A stretch of 64,000 bases of DNA, taken from positions 1-64,000 of the forward strand of contig NZ_BAWO01000013.1 of the NCBI RefSeq assembly GCF_000632715.1, in the 5' to 3' direction. Below, piece after piece: positions 25,643 to 36,000 of this stretch. Both the position numbers and the translations under genes were made by a program. Source of the stretch: Parageobacillus caldoxylosilyticus NBRC 107762 (lineage in GTDB: Bacteria; Bacillota; Bacilli; Bacillales; Anoxybacillaceae). The notes beneath the pieces are model-generated. The model was given only the letters and a program-made list of their open reading frames with translations. It did no database searches and had not been told where the DNA came from. Every line of letters starts with the position of its first letter. The first letter of the stretch is position 1.

Positions 25643-26191
25643 TTACACACTTCCTTTCGGAGTCGGCGTCACGCCGAGTTCTGCAAATGCGAGAAAAATT
25701 GCGTCAAACACAGCGGCATAAGGGCTGCCGCCCGCAGCAAGCTGTTTCCGTATTTCATCGATATTATCGGCGTATGCGGCAAAGAGCGGCACGATGTGCT
25801 CCTGTTCGGCGTAAGCGGCGAACTCAAGCATGAGCGGCAAATAATCCGGGAGTTCCTGCTCGGCCGTATCAAATCCAGCCGCTTTATAGCGCTGTTTCAA
25901 CTGCAATAGCTCGAGTCCGCGTTCGCGCTGTTCGCCTGTATTCATGTAGGTCACATATAAATTTGTTTTTTTGCCGAAATCGAATGTTTCGACATATTGC
26001 TCCATCCGTTTGCGGGCAGGTATGGATTGGATGTCATGAATAAAAGCGCTCATTTTTTCGACGATGGCGTCGTTTGGGACGGCGCTGATTGCCTCGAGGC
26101 AATCAGCGAGAGAGTCCGCCCATTCTTCATCAGGATAGGACAATAAATGGGACGCGCATAAAAACACCGTTTGCATTTGTTCTTTATTCAT
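25643..26191 (-). CDS. narJ: Nitrate reductase molybdenum cofactor assembly chaperone
   Basis: A 182-residue cytoplasmic chaperone that binds NarG and keeps it from membrane docking until the molybdenum cofactor is inserted; not part of the final enzyme. Helical, with family-typical LLSYPDEEWADSL near the N-terminus and DYLPLMLEFAAYA in the middle. Starts ATG after GGAGGTAAGG, 15 bases downstream of narH. Confidence 0.93.
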   Translation of the reverse strand: MNKEQMQTVFLCASHLLSYPDEEWADSLADCLEAISAVPNDAIVEKMSAFIHDIQSIPARKRMEQYVETFDFGKKTNLYVTYMNTGEQRERGLELLQLKQRYKAAGFDTAEQELPDYLPLMLEFAAYAEQEHIVPLFAAYADNIDEIRKQLAAGGSPYAAVFDAIFLAFAELGVTPTPKGSV

Positions 26192-26206
26192 GTTTCCTTA
26201 CCTCCA

Positions 26207-27679
26207 TTAAGAAAGCGTGCCGCAGGCGCCAGGACCGCCGGCAAACGCCAATCCGCAGCTTCCTTGTTCGGCGTATAGTTCCGCGACTTCTTCGCGGTGG
26301 GAGGCAGGAATGACAAAGCGGTCATTGTATTTTGCGATGGCGAGCAAACGATACATGTCTTCGATATCTTGCTCGCTTAGCCCAAGTTCTTCAATGATGC
26401 GGACATCCGGCTGTTTGTTCGTTTGTTTTGCGCGCATATAGGAGCGCATTGCCGCCATTTTTTTCAACGTAATACGGATGTGTGTTTCGTCGCCGGCTGT
26501 CAGTAAGTTCGCCAAATATTCGATCGGGATGCGCATTTCGTCAATCGCCGGGAAAATGTCTTCTGCATTCGCTTTGCTTCCTTTTCCTTCAAACATGTTC
26601 ATAATCGGGCTTAATGGCGGAATGTACCATACCATTGGCAATGTCCGGTATTCCGGATGAAGCGGAAGCGCGATTTTCCAGTCGACAATCATTTTATAAA
26701 TCGGCGAACGCTGCGCCGCTTCGATCCATTCATCCGGAATGCCTTCTTCTCTGGCTTTTGCGATTACTTCCGGATGGTGCGGGTCGAGGAAAATGCCAAG
26801 CTGGGCATGGTACAGCTCTTTTTCGTCTTCTACGCTCGCCGCTTCCTTCACTTTGTCGGCATCGTAAAGCATGACGCCGATGTAACGAATGCGGCCGACA
26901 CACGTTTCCGCACAGATCGTCGGCATGCCTGCTTCAATGCGCGGGAAGCAGAGCGTGCATTTTTCCGCTTTATTTGTTTGCCAGTTGAAATATACTTTTT
27001 TATATGGACAGCTTGTTACGCAATAACGCCAGGCGCGGCAGGCGTTTTGGTCGACGAGGACGATGCCGTCCTCGTCGCGTTTATACATCGCTCCCGAAGG
27101 GCAGCTCGAGACGCACGATGGATTGATGCAATGCTCGCAAATGCGCGGCAAGTACATCATAAAGACGTTTTCGAACTCCGCTTGAATCGACTGCTCCATT
27201 TTGACAACGTTTGGATCTCTCAACCCGGTAATATGGGCGCCGGCAAGGTCGTCCTCCCAGTTTGGCCCCCATGACAGTTCCATGAATTCGCCGGTAATGG
27301 CCGATTTCGGGCGGGCGACCGGCTGATGGCGTTTTTCGGGGCTAGTGGTCAATGTTTCGTAATCGTAATTCCACGGTTCGTAATAATCATCAATCGTTGG
27401 CTGGTACGGGTTGTAAAACAAGTTAAGCAGACGGGTTGCTTTCGAGCCGGATTTGAGCTGGAGCTCGCCGTTTTTGAGCTCCCAGCCGCCTTTATATTTG
27501 TCTTGGTCTTCCCATTGTTTCGGATAACCGATTCCCGGTTTTGTCTCGACGTTATTGAAGTACATGTATTCCGCTCCGGGACGGTTTGTCCATGTGTTTT
27601 TACAAGTGACGCTGCACGTATGGCAGCCGATGCATTTATCCAAGTTCATCACCATGCCGACTTGCGCTTTAATCTTCAA
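26207..27679 (-). CDS. narH: Respiratory nitrate reductase, beta subunit (iron-sulfur)
   Basis: A 490-residue electron-transfer subunit. Four Cys groups are visible: CIGCHTCSVTC, CEHCINPSCVSSC, CRAWRYCVTSC (Trp in place of the second Cys, giving a 3Fe-4S cluster as in other NarH) and CTLCFPRIEAGMPTICAETC. It passes electrons from NarI to NarG. The start is TTG (MKIKAQVGM) after AGAGGAGGT; the ribosome site and start lie within or next to the end of narG, which it overlaps by 11 bases. Confidence 0.97.
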   Translation of the reverse strand: MKIKAQVGMVMNLDKCIGCHTCSVTCKNTWTNRPGAEYMYFNNVETKPGIGYPKQWEDQDKYKGGWELKNGELQLKSGSKATRLLNLFYNPYQPTIDDYYEPWNYDYETLTTSPEKRHQPVARPKSAITGEFMELSWGPNWEDDLAGAHITGLRDPNVVKMEQSIQAEFENVFMMYLPRICEHCINPSCVSSCPSGAMYKRDEDGIVLVDQNACRAWRYCVTSCPYKKVYFNWQTNKAEKCTLCFPRIEAGMPTICAETCVGRIRYIGVMLYDADKVKEAASVEDEKELYHAQLGIFLDPHHPEVIAKAREEGIPDEWIEAAQRSPIYKMIVDWKIALPLHPEYRTLPMVWYIPPLSPIMNMFEGKGSKANAEDIFPAIDEMRIPIEYLANLLTAGDETHIRITLKKMAAMRSYMRAKQTNKQPDVRIIEELGLSEQDIEDMYRLLAIAKYNDRFVIPASHREEVAELYAEQGSCGLAFAGGPGACGTLS

Positions 27680-30600
27680 GCCAATCGACCTCCTCTAATT
27701 TGCGGATAATGACGTACAAGTCGCGTTGATTTCCCGTTGGGCCGTAATAGTTAAAGCCGTAGCTTAACTGCGCATACCCGCCGATCATATGCGTCGGTTT
27801 CACATGAATGCGCGTCGGGCTGTTGTGTGTGCCGCCGCGGTTGTTCGTCAGCTTCGTGCCTGGCACGTTAATGTGGCGGTCTTGCGCGTGATGCATAAAC
27901 GCCATTCCGCGCGGCAGACGGTAGGAAACAACGGCGCGGGCAACGACGACGCCGTTGCGGTTGAAGCATTCAATCCAATCGTTATCGCGAATGCCGGCTT
28001 CTTGGGCATCATCTTTGTTGATCCAGACGGTCGGGCCGCCGCGGAAAAGGGTGAGCATTGGCAACGAATCGAAATACATGCTGTGAATCGACCATTTGTT
28101 ATGCGGCGTTAAATAATTCAAAATGATTTCTTTTCCTTTTGCTTCCGGACGCTTTTTCGAGAACGGGCGGTGCTGCAACATCGGCTTAAAGGTAGCCATC
28201 GTTTCGCCAAATTCGTGCATAAGCTCATGGTCGAGATAGAACGACTGCCGACCTGTCAAAGTGCGCCAAGGAATGAGCCGCTCGACGTTGGTTGTAAACG
28301 GCGAATAGCGACGGCCGCCTTTTTCCGAGCCGCTGAATGCCGGAGAGGTAATCACTGTTTTCGGCTGCGCCGTAATTTGTTCAAACGTAAAACATTCTTC
28401 CTCGCGTTCTTTCGCTAAATCGGCGAGCCGCAAATTCGTCTTTTTCTCGAGCGCTTCCCATGCTTTCACCGCCACTTTTCCGTTCGTTGTCGATGATAAC
28501 GTGAGAATGGCTTCGGCCGCGTTTTTCGCACTGCTGATATCCGGGCAGCCGGCGGCGATCGACGCATGTTTGATCGTTCCTAGCGTCTTTTTCAATTTTT
28601 CGTATTCGTCTTTGGCTGACCAGGCGATGCCTTTTGTGCCCATTGGCTGCTTGGCCACGTTCGGTCCAAGGGAAATCATTTTGTCATAAATGAGCGTATA
28701 ATCGCGCTCGACGACATGAATGTTCGGCATCGTTTTTCCTGGAATCGGTTCGCACTCGCCTTTGCTCCAGTCTTTCACTTTGCCAAACGGCTGCGTCAGT
28801 TCTTGTGCTGTATCGTGCAAGAGCGGGGTGGCGACGACTTCTTTGATCGGCTTCATGCCGATTTGTTTGGCGACATCGGAGACGGCTTTCGCTAACGATT
28901 TGAAAATATCCCAATCCGAGCGCGCTTCCCATGGCGCAGAAATCGCCGGATTGAACGGATGCACGAACGGATGCATATCCGTACTGCTTAAATCGTGTTT
29001 TTCGTACCATGTCGCCGCCGGAAGAACAACATCGGAGTAAAGCGCCGTTCCCGCCATGCGGAAATCAAGGTTCACTAACAAGTCGAGTTTGCCTTCCGGC
29101 GCCTCGTCGCGCCAAGTAATTTCTTGCGGCCGCAGGCTGTCCTCATCATCGTTTAACAAACCGTGCGTCGTACCGAGCAAGTGTTTTAAGAAATATTCAT
29201 GGCCTTTACCGGAGCTTGAAATTAAGTTCGCGCGCCAGACGATTAAGTTTCGTGGAAAGTTTACTTCATTGTCCGGGTCTTCGATCGCAAATTGCAATTG
29301 CTTCGTTTTGAGCTGTTCGGCCACGTAATGTCCAATTTGTTCCGGAGTCGTTTTTCCATTGGCGATAGCTTCTTTGTAAAGGTCAATGCCGTTCTTGTTA
29401 AACGTCGGGTAAGACGGAAGCCAGCCAAGCCGGGCGGCGAGAACGTTATAATCCGCGTAATGGGAATAGCGCGCTTTTTTCACGAGCGGAGAAACAAGTT
29501 CATCGACTGGCATTTCTTCATATCGCCATTGATCGGTCGCAAAGTAGAAGAACGATGTGCCGTTTTGCAATTTCGGCGGCATCGTCCAATCGCGTGCCAT
29601 CGCGATCGTTTGCCACCCTTCCACCGGCCGCAGTTTTTCTTGTCCGACGTAGTGCGCCCAGCCGCCACCGTTGACGCCTTGCGCGCCGACAAATAAGACG
29701 AGGTTTAATACGGCGCGGTAAATCGTATCAGAGTTAAACCAATGATTAATGCCAGCGCCGACAATAATCATCGAGCGTCCGTTTGTGTCGATCGCGTTTT
29801 GCGCAAACTCGCGCGCGATTTTAATGACAAGCTCCCGTTTCACACCCGTAATCGCTTCTTGCCATGCCGGCGTGAATGGAACGAGGTCGTCATATGTCCG
29901 GGCAACGTTTCCGCCAATGCCACGGTCAACACCGTAATTGGCAAGAACAAGGTCATAGACGGTTGTGACATATGTTTCGCCATCTTCGGTTTGCGCTTTT
30001 TTCGCTGGGACAACGCGTTCGATCGTTTTGCCCCCTTCATCAGAGAAGTAAGGAATATGAACCGTGACAAGCTCGTCTTCAATGCCTAAAAAAGATAGAC
30101 GCGGTTCAATCGGCTGTTCTGTTTCCTCATCGACCATATGCAAATTCCATTTTCCTTGATCATCCCAGCGCGATCCGATCGTTCCATGCGGAATCGCAAA
30201 TGTTTTTTTGTTTTCATCGTAAACGACCGGCTTCCATTCGGCGTTGATGACGTTGCGGCCGAGATCTTTTGCCTGCAAGAAGCGGCCGGCCACCCATTTG
30301 TCGCCATCTTTTTTCAAAGTGACGACGAACGGAAAATCGGTGTACATTTTCGCATATTGCTGGAAGTAAGGAACTTGCTGATCGACGTAATATTCTTTTA
30401 AAATGACATGTCCCATTGCCATCGCGAGTGCGCCGTCCGTTCCTTGTTTCACGCTGAGCCAGTCGTCGGCAAATTTCGTTGATTCGGCGTAATCCGGGCT
30501 GACGGAAACGACTTTTGTGCCGCGATAGCGGACTTCCGCTAAAAAGTGAGCGTCCGGCGTTCGGGTCAGCGGCACGTTCGAACCCCATGTAATGATGTAG

Positions 30601-31352
30601 CCGGAGTTATACCAATCGCTCGATTCGGGAACGTCGGTCTGGTCGCCCCAAATTTGCGGCGAGGCCGGCGGCAAATCAGCATACCAGTCGTAAAAGCTAA
30701 GCATCGGCCCGCCCATCAGCTGCATAAAGCGAGCCCCAGAGGCATAGCTGATCATCGACATCGCCGGAATCGGCGAAAAGCCGACATTGCGGTCCGGACC
30801 GTATTTGATGACGGTATATAATAAGGAAGCAGCGACAAGCGTTAATGCTTCATCCCAGCTGACGCGGACAAATCCGCCTTTTCCGCGCGCCTGTTTGTAG
30901 CGCTTTGCCTTTTCAGGATTTTCCACGATGCTTTTCCAAGCATCGAGCGGATTTTTGTGCGTTTGCAGCGCTTCTCTCCACATATCGATTAACACGCCGC
31001 GCACATATGGGTATTTAACACGCAGCGGGCTGTAAATGTACCAAGAGAAGCTCGCGCCGCGGGGACAGCCGCGCGGTTCAAAATCCGGCATATCCGGCCC
31101 GGTCGATGGATAATCGAGCTGTTGTCCTTCCCAGGTAACGATGCCGTCTTTGACGTAGATGTTCCAGCTGCATGAACCTGTGCAGTTGACACCGTGGGTC
31201 GAACGAACGACTTTATCGTGCTGCCAGCGACGGCGGTACGCGTTTTCCCAAGCGCGGTCGCCGTAGGTTGCTTCACTATGCTCATTTGCATATCGCTCGA
31301 TCGGTTTCATATATTTGAAACGGTTCCATAACGGTGATCGTTTTTGTTTCAT
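27669..31352 (-). CDS. narG: Respiratory nitrate reductase, alpha subunit (molybdopterin)
   Basis: Catalytic subunit, 1227 residues, reducing nitrate to nitrite at a bis-MGD molybdenum site on the cytoplasmic side. The N-terminal 4Fe-4S site with its His ligand is in THGVNCTGSCSWNIYVKDG (H53, C57, C61) with the last Cys in EPRGCPRGASFSWY; the molybdenum-ligand region is SSDWYNSGYIITWGSNVPL. Membrane-attached via NarI; no twin-arginine leader. ATG 31352 is chosen: AAGGAG ends eight bases upstream, whereas the in-frame GTG at 31361 would overlap that site. First gene of narGHJI; a Fnr-type promoter precedes it. Confidence 0.97.
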   Translation of the reverse strand: MKQKRSPLWNRFKYMKPIERYANEHSEATYGDRAWENAYRRRWQHDKVVRSTHGVNCTGSCSWNIYVKDGIVTWEGQQLDYPSTGPDMPDFEPRGCPRGASFSWYIYSPLRVKYPYVRGVLIDMWREALQTHKNPLDAWKSIVENPEKAKRYKQARGKGGFVRVSWDEALTLVAASLLYTVIKYGPDRNVGFSPIPAMSMISYASGARFMQLMGGPMLSFYDWYADLPPASPQIWGDQTDVPESSDWYNSGYIITWGSNVPLTRTPDAHFLAEVRYRGTKVVSVSPDYAESTKFADDWLSVKQGTDGALAMAMGHVILKEYYVDQQVPYFQQYAKMYTDFPFVVTLKKDGDKWVAGRFLQAKDLGRNVINAEWKPVVYDENKKTFAIPHGTIGSRWDDQGKWNLHMVDEETEQPIEPRLSFLGIEDELVTVHIPYFSDEGGKTIERVVPAKKAQTEDGETYVTTVYDLVLANYGVDRGIGGNVARTYDDLVPFTPAWQEAITGVKRELVIKIAREFAQNAIDTNGRSMIIVGAGINHWFNSDTIYRAVLNLVLFVGAQGVNGGGWAHYVGQEKLRPVEGWQTIAMARDWTMPPKLQNGTSFFYFATDQWRYEEMPVDELVSPLVKKARYSHYADYNVLAARLGWLPSYPTFNKNGIDLYKEAIANGKTTPEQIGHYVAEQLKTKQLQFAIEDPDNEVNFPRNLIVWRANLISSSGKGHEYFLKHLLGTTHGLLNDDEDSLRPQEITWRDEAPEGKLDLLVNLDFRMAGTALYSDVVLPAATWYEKHDLSSTDMHPFVHPFNPAISAPWEARSDWDIFKSLAKAVSDVAKQIGMKPIKEVVATPLLHDTAQELTQPFGKVKDWSKGECEPIPGKTMPNIHVVERDYTLIYDKMISLGPNVAKQPMGTKGIAWSAKDEYEKLKKTLGTIKHASIAAGCPDISSAKNAAEAILTLSSTTNGKVAVKAWEALEKKTNLRLADLAKEREEECFTFEQITAQPKTVITSPAFSGSEKGGRRYSPFTTNVERLIPWRTLTGRQSFYLDHELMHEFGETMATFKPMLQHRPFSKKRPEAKGKEIILNYLTPHNKWSIHSMYFDSLPMLTLFRGGPTVWINKDDAQEAGIRDNDWIECFNRNGVVVARAVVSYRLPRGMAFMHHAQDRHINVPGTKLTNNRGGTHNSPTRIHVKPTHMIGGYAQLSYGFNYYGPTGNQRDLYVIIRKLEEVDWLED

Positions 31353-31384
31353 TTTTTTCACTCCTTATCAATGTGTGTAATTTT

Positions 31385-31427
31385 ACTATAGTCATAATGG
31401 AAATAAAGGGATGTTAACTTCGTCACA
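31385..31427 (-). promoter_or_regulatory. Fnr-type promoter of narGHJI
   Basis: On the minus strand TGTGACGAAGTTAACA (31427 to 31412) matches TGTGA-N6-TCACA at nine of ten positions. The -10 TATAGT spans 31390-31385 and predicts a start near 31378, again centring the box at -41.5. The resulting leader is about 26 bases and contains AAGGAG. Confidence 0.75.
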
Positions 31428-31490
31428 GTTGACGCGATTGTCACAAATTTGTCAAACGGTGGCGAAAAACGAACAAACATTCCTTTCTTG

Positions 31491-31499
31491 TGTTATAAT
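31491..31499 (+). promoter_or_regulatory. Extended -10 promoter of the ydjM-like gene
   Basis: TGTTATAAT is a full TGnTATAAT extended -10, 36 bases ahead of the start codon. No clear -35 is seen. Confidence 0.5.
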
Positions 31500-31534
31500 A
31501 TAGAGAAAAAAGTTTTACATAATGAGGAGGTTAC

Positions 31535-32041
31535 ATGCGATACCATAGCCATATTGTTACGTCATTATGCCTGGGGGCGGCGGCCGCCGCGCACACATCG
31601 CTTTCGTTTACAGCAAGCTATACGGCGGGAGTCGTCATCGGCAGCTTGCTTCCCGACATTGATGAACCGAAGTCATACGTCGGGCGCCGCTCAATGGGGA
31701 TGTCCAATAAAGTAAAAGAAGCGTTTGGCCATCGCGGCATGACCCATTCGCTTGTTGTATGGGGGATTATTGCCCTCGTTATTTCTTGGGAGTCGTCTTC
31801 GTTATTTGCGTCTGGCTTTGTGCTCGGCTATTTGTTTCATATTCTCGAAGACTTTTTCTCTGTTCAAGGCGTGCCTCTCTTTTGGCCGTTCACCGCAAAG
31901 CGGTTTAAAATCCCCATCTATCGCACAGGCAATCTCGTCGAAAAATCGCTTTTTTACGCGGCGTTTGCCTTGCTTGTCTATATCGGCGCAAAAGAACAGC
32001 TGTTTTTTGAATGGTGGCGTTCGCTTGCTTTATTTCGATGA
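31535..32041 (+). CDS. YdjM-family membrane-bound metal-dependent hydrolase
   Basis: A 168-residue membrane protein of the YdjM (PF04307) family. N-terminal MRYHSHIVTSLCLG, the acidic LLPDIDEPKSYVGRRS, the HRGMTHSLVVWG His motif and LFHILEDFFS are family hallmarks and form a likely metal site near the membrane. Three to four helices. The cellular substrate is unknown; the B. subtilis and E. coli relatives respond to DNA damage. AGGAGGT precedes ATG 31535. Confidence 0.8.
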   Translation: MRYHSHIVTSLCLGAAAAAHTSLSFTASYTAGVVIGSLLPDIDEPKSYVGRRSMGMSNKVKEAFGHRGMTHSLVVWGIIALVISWESSSLFASGFVLGYLFHILEDFFSVQGVPLFWPFTAKRFKIPIYRTGNLVEKSLFYAAFALLVYIGAKEQLFFEWWRSLALFR

Positions 32042-32119
32042 GAAAAAAGGAAAAAGTCTGCCCTGCAGCGAATTATAAATGATAAAAGGAAGTGCATTTT
32101 CTAAAGCGGGGGAGAGGCG

Positions 32120-32875
32120 ATGAAAGAGAAGTATCCTGTACTGCCAGAGGCGGAGCCGTTTTATTTTGAAGGAAGCCGAGCGGGCATTTTGGTTTCTCAC
32201 GGCTTCACTGGCACGACGCAAAGCATGCGTCCGCTAGGCGAAGCGTACGCCAAGGCGGGCTATACCGTCTGTGGCCCGCGCCTGAAAGGACATGGAACGC
32301 ATTATGAAGATATGGAACAGACGACATACGAAGATTGGATTGATTCCGTTGAAGAGGGGTACCAATGGCTGAAAGAGCGGTGTGACATTATTTTTGTGAC
32401 GGGATTATCGATGGGTGGGACGCTCACCTTGTATATGGCCGAGACCTATCCTGACATTCAAGGCATCGTTCCGATTAATGCCGCCATCGACATACCGGTT
32501 ATGGCCGACGGCGCCGCTCGTCGTGCTGAGCTGCCGCGCTACTTGGATGCGATCGGCTCGGATATCAAAAACCCGGAAGTGAAAGAACTGGCGTATGAAA
32601 AAACACCGGTCGCTTCGCTTCTACAAATTGTTAAGTTGATGGAAAAGGTAAGAGCCGACCTTCATAAAATTACTTGTCCTGCATTAATTCTCGTTTCCGA
32701 AGAAGACCATGTTGTTCCGCCCGATAACTCACGGCTTATTTTGGAGAAAATCAGTTCGGCGGAAAAAGAGCTTGTATCCTTGAAAAACAGCTACCATGTC
32801 GCGACGCTGGACTATGACCAGCCAACGATTATCGATTTATCGCTGCGCTTTTTTGCCGCGCATGCGAACAAATAG
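32120..32875 (+). CDS. est: Carboxylesterase, Est30 type
   Basis: A 251-residue alpha/beta-hydrolase close to the thermostable carboxylesterase Est30 of Geobacillus stearothermophilus and B. subtilis YvaK. Nucleophile Ser in GLSMGG (about residue 98), acid Asp in VSEEDHVVPPD, His in NSYHVATLDYD, and oxyanion segment SHGFTG. Hydrolyses short-chain carboxylic esters; cytoplasmic, no signal peptide. Ribosome site GGGGGAGAGG. Monocistronic, closed by a strong hairpin. Confidence 0.93.
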   Translation: MKEKYPVLPEAEPFYFEGSRAGILVSHGFTGTTQSMRPLGEAYAKAGYTVCGPRLKGHGTHYEDMEQTTYEDWIDSVEEGYQWLKERCDIIFVTGLSMGGTLTLYMAETYPDIQGIVPINAAIDIPVMADGAARRAELPRYLDAIGSDIKNPEVKELAYEKTPVASLLQIVKLMEKVRADLHKITCPALILVSEEDHVVPPDNSRLILEKISSAEKELVSLKNSYHVATLDYDQPTIIDLSLRFFAAHANK

Positions 32876-32884
32876 TTTTTTCGC

Positions 32885-32926
32885 AAAAAAGATTTGCCGC
32901 AGATGATGGCGGGCAAATCTTTTTTG
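32885..32926 (+). terminator. Terminator of the carboxylesterase gene
   Basis: Fourteen-base-pair stem AAAAAAGATTTGCC / GGCAAATCTTTTTT with a 13-base loop. Confidence 0.9.
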
Positions 32927-33090
32927 TTAGAAAGAAAAGATAGGATTTATTTCCCATCCGTTTTTTCTAAAAACTTATAGCACTTCTTTGCGATTCATTT
33001 TACACTAGGAATAAAAAGTTGGCATCATCTGTTGGGGCGGCTTGTACAGTTATAGTATAGGAAATGGGAGAAAGAAAAGGAGCTTCGTAC

Positions 33091-36000
33091 ATGAATATAG
33101 AGCGAATCGCGACCTATATAAAAGAAAAACGCATTATCGAAGCATTAGAGGAAATAAAGCCGATGCTTCAGCAAGCAAACGGGCGTCCGTTTTGCTGGAG
33201 AGTGCCGTTGCGGGCTTGGCAAACAGCGGACTCGTTTCATCATCTGATCCGCTTGTTTGATTATGCGTTAATGTACCGCCATAGCGCGCTGTTGGCGCGC
33301 TACGCCCACCGTCGTTTTTCGACGCTGCAGACGCTGACGTGGGTATGTGATGAGTGGCTCGAAGAACGACGGCCGCTGGATGTCGAGGAAGCGCTGCGGC
33401 CGCGCTTGGAAGAAGCGATCGCGAACGGAAAGGAAAAGCCGGAACATATCGCGCGCGCCGCATTCACACTCGTGCGCACTCTTTTGGAAATGCGCCGGAT
33501 CGAAGAAGCACAGCAGTGGATGGGCATAGTGGAACGATATGAAACTATTCCGATGTACGATAAATGGGGATACTTTTATATGGAAGCGGGCGACCGCGAC
33601 AAAGCCGAAGAAATATTGCGGAAAGGATTGGATGAGCCGGAGCGCGGCGATATGTGCCATTTGCTTTTGGCCGACTTATACGCGCTAAATGGCTGCCAGC
33701 GGAAAGCACTGGAAATCATTGAATGCGGCATCAAACGGTTTTCGCAAGTGCCGGCGTTATATGTGGAAAAAGCGCGCCGGTTGCGCGACTTGCATGAGTA
33801 CGAAGCGGCGCTCGAAGCGATGGAGGAGGTCGACCGCCTCACTCCGTTTCATACCCACCGCCGCTATTTTGCCCATATGCGTGCGCAAATCTATTACAAG
33901 CTTGGCAAGTTCGATGAACTAGCGGCGCTTGTTCAAACAGAGAAATCATTGGCATCTACGCCATACGCGCGCGCAAGCGAACGCGCTTCCCTGCCGCAAG
34001 TGATCTTGCCGCTTGTGCCTGTCGTGCAAAAACATAATTATTGTGTGCCTGCGAGTTTGGAAATGATGCTGCGGCTGTTAGGCAAGGAGCGTACACAAGA
34101 TGAAGTGGCCGAGCATATTTTCGATGTTCGCGGTTCAAAATTGTCGACGACTGTACATTATTTGGAAACGCTCGGCTTTTTATGCCGCTTTTTCATCGGT
34201 TCCGTGGAGCGGTGGAAACGGTTGATCGATGCCGGAATTCCCGTGCTCTTAAGCGTCGATTACGAACAATCTTCGCATGTGCAAGTATTGTTCGGTTACG
34301 ATGAGTGCCTCAGGGCGTTTTACGTACAAGACCCAAACATGCTCGAGCCGTTTGTGGTTGCTTATGACGAAGTCGAAAAATGGTATGCAGGGACACATTA
34401 TTTGTCGATTGCTGCGATTCCCCGGGAAAAAGAAGCGATTGCCGTGTTGCTGCCGGAATCGGAAGATCAATATTTCCGTCAGCTTCATGCCTTCGCCGAA
34501 AAAATGGATGAAGATGATCAAGCGTATATGGCGCCGTTTCTCGCGTTTTTGCGCAAGCATGAACACATCCCGTACACATGGCTGTATGTTGTGAAGCATT
34601 TTGGCACAGAAGAAGCGAAAGAGCTGCTTCTCGACTATACAGAGCGGGTGCTTGCTAAATACGGCGATATTAATGATTTGCTGCTTGCGGCGGCGAAAGC
34701 GTACGTGTACGGAAAAGAAATCGAACGGGCCGAAGCGGTGCTGGCGCGGGTGAAAGGAAAAGCCCATAGTCCGCTTTATCACTATTTGCGGGGACGGATC
34801 GCGTTTTACGAAAGCCGGTACGAAGATGCAAGCCGTCATTTTCGTGCTTCGCTCCAGCTCGATCCCGACCAGCCCGACGTCTGGAGCTATATGGCCCTTA
34901 GTACTGCATACGGAGGAAAAGAAAAGAAAGGCTTGGAACTGTCACAAATCGCTTTAACGTTACACCCTGACGATCCGTTTATTGGCACGAATCATGGCAT
35001 CATGTTATTCCAGGCCAAACAAATTCAGGAGGCCCGCGCCTTTTTTGACCAATTGCTGCGCCGCCATAAACGCGATGCCCATTTGTGGTATGAACGGGCG
35101 CGCTGTGATGAAAGGCTGGGAAAGATACGCAAAGCGGAACGCGGCTTTCTTGTTGCTAAAGTGCTCGATGAAGCAGAGCCGTATCCATATTTGGCGTTAG
35201 CGGATTTATATGAAAACGAGTTAGGGGATTGGCAAAAAGCCAAAGCTATTTTGTTGGAAGGAGCGGCAAAGGCCGGAAGCGCCCCTGCGTTGCACGTTCG
35301 CCTTGGCGACTGGTATATGGAACGAGACGAAGCAGAAAAGGCGGAAGTGCATTACCAAAAAGCACTGCAACAAGAGGAAAAAGAAGTCTTTGCTCATCTC
35401 GGTCTTGCATACGTGATGATGCAACGGGGGCATCGCGATGAAGCAAAACAGTATCTGTTGGACAAGAAGCTATTATTTGCCCAAAACAGCGAATATCTAT
35501 TAAATGCTGGAAAAATGCTCCTGGCCAATGAGCTAGCCATAGAAACGGAAGAAAAAGGGACCGCGCTTGCCTTTCTTGAAGAAGGATTGCGCCTTGCGCA
35601 ATTTGATGTGGCGGAAGCGTACGAGTTTTATATCGAACAACTGACCGACCATTCTCTTGTCGGTCGCGGAATGGCTTTTCTCGAGCAACTTATCAACGAA
35701 CGTCCGAACGATATAATCGCGCTTTGTTATCTCGGCGTGCTTTATGAGCAAAGCGGCATGTTTTCGAAAGCGATCAATTTATACGAACGGGCGATCAAGG
35801 TGCAAAAAAGCACGTTTCCGCTCTATCGTTTGGCCGAAACGTATCGGGCGCTTGAAAGATTCGACGAGGCGAAATGGTACTATGAAGCGTGTCTCGAGGT
35901 CGATGATACGTTTGCGGTGGCTCACCTTCGCTTAGCGGTTCTTTATGAAATAGAAGAAAACATTGATAAGCAGCGTTTCCATCTGCAAAAAGCGTTCGAG

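Noticed and set aside
27081-31300. Long open frames opposite narG and narH
   Set aside because: They lack ribosome sites, encode Arg/Pro-rich or unlikely proteins and lie antisense to clear nitrate reductase genes.
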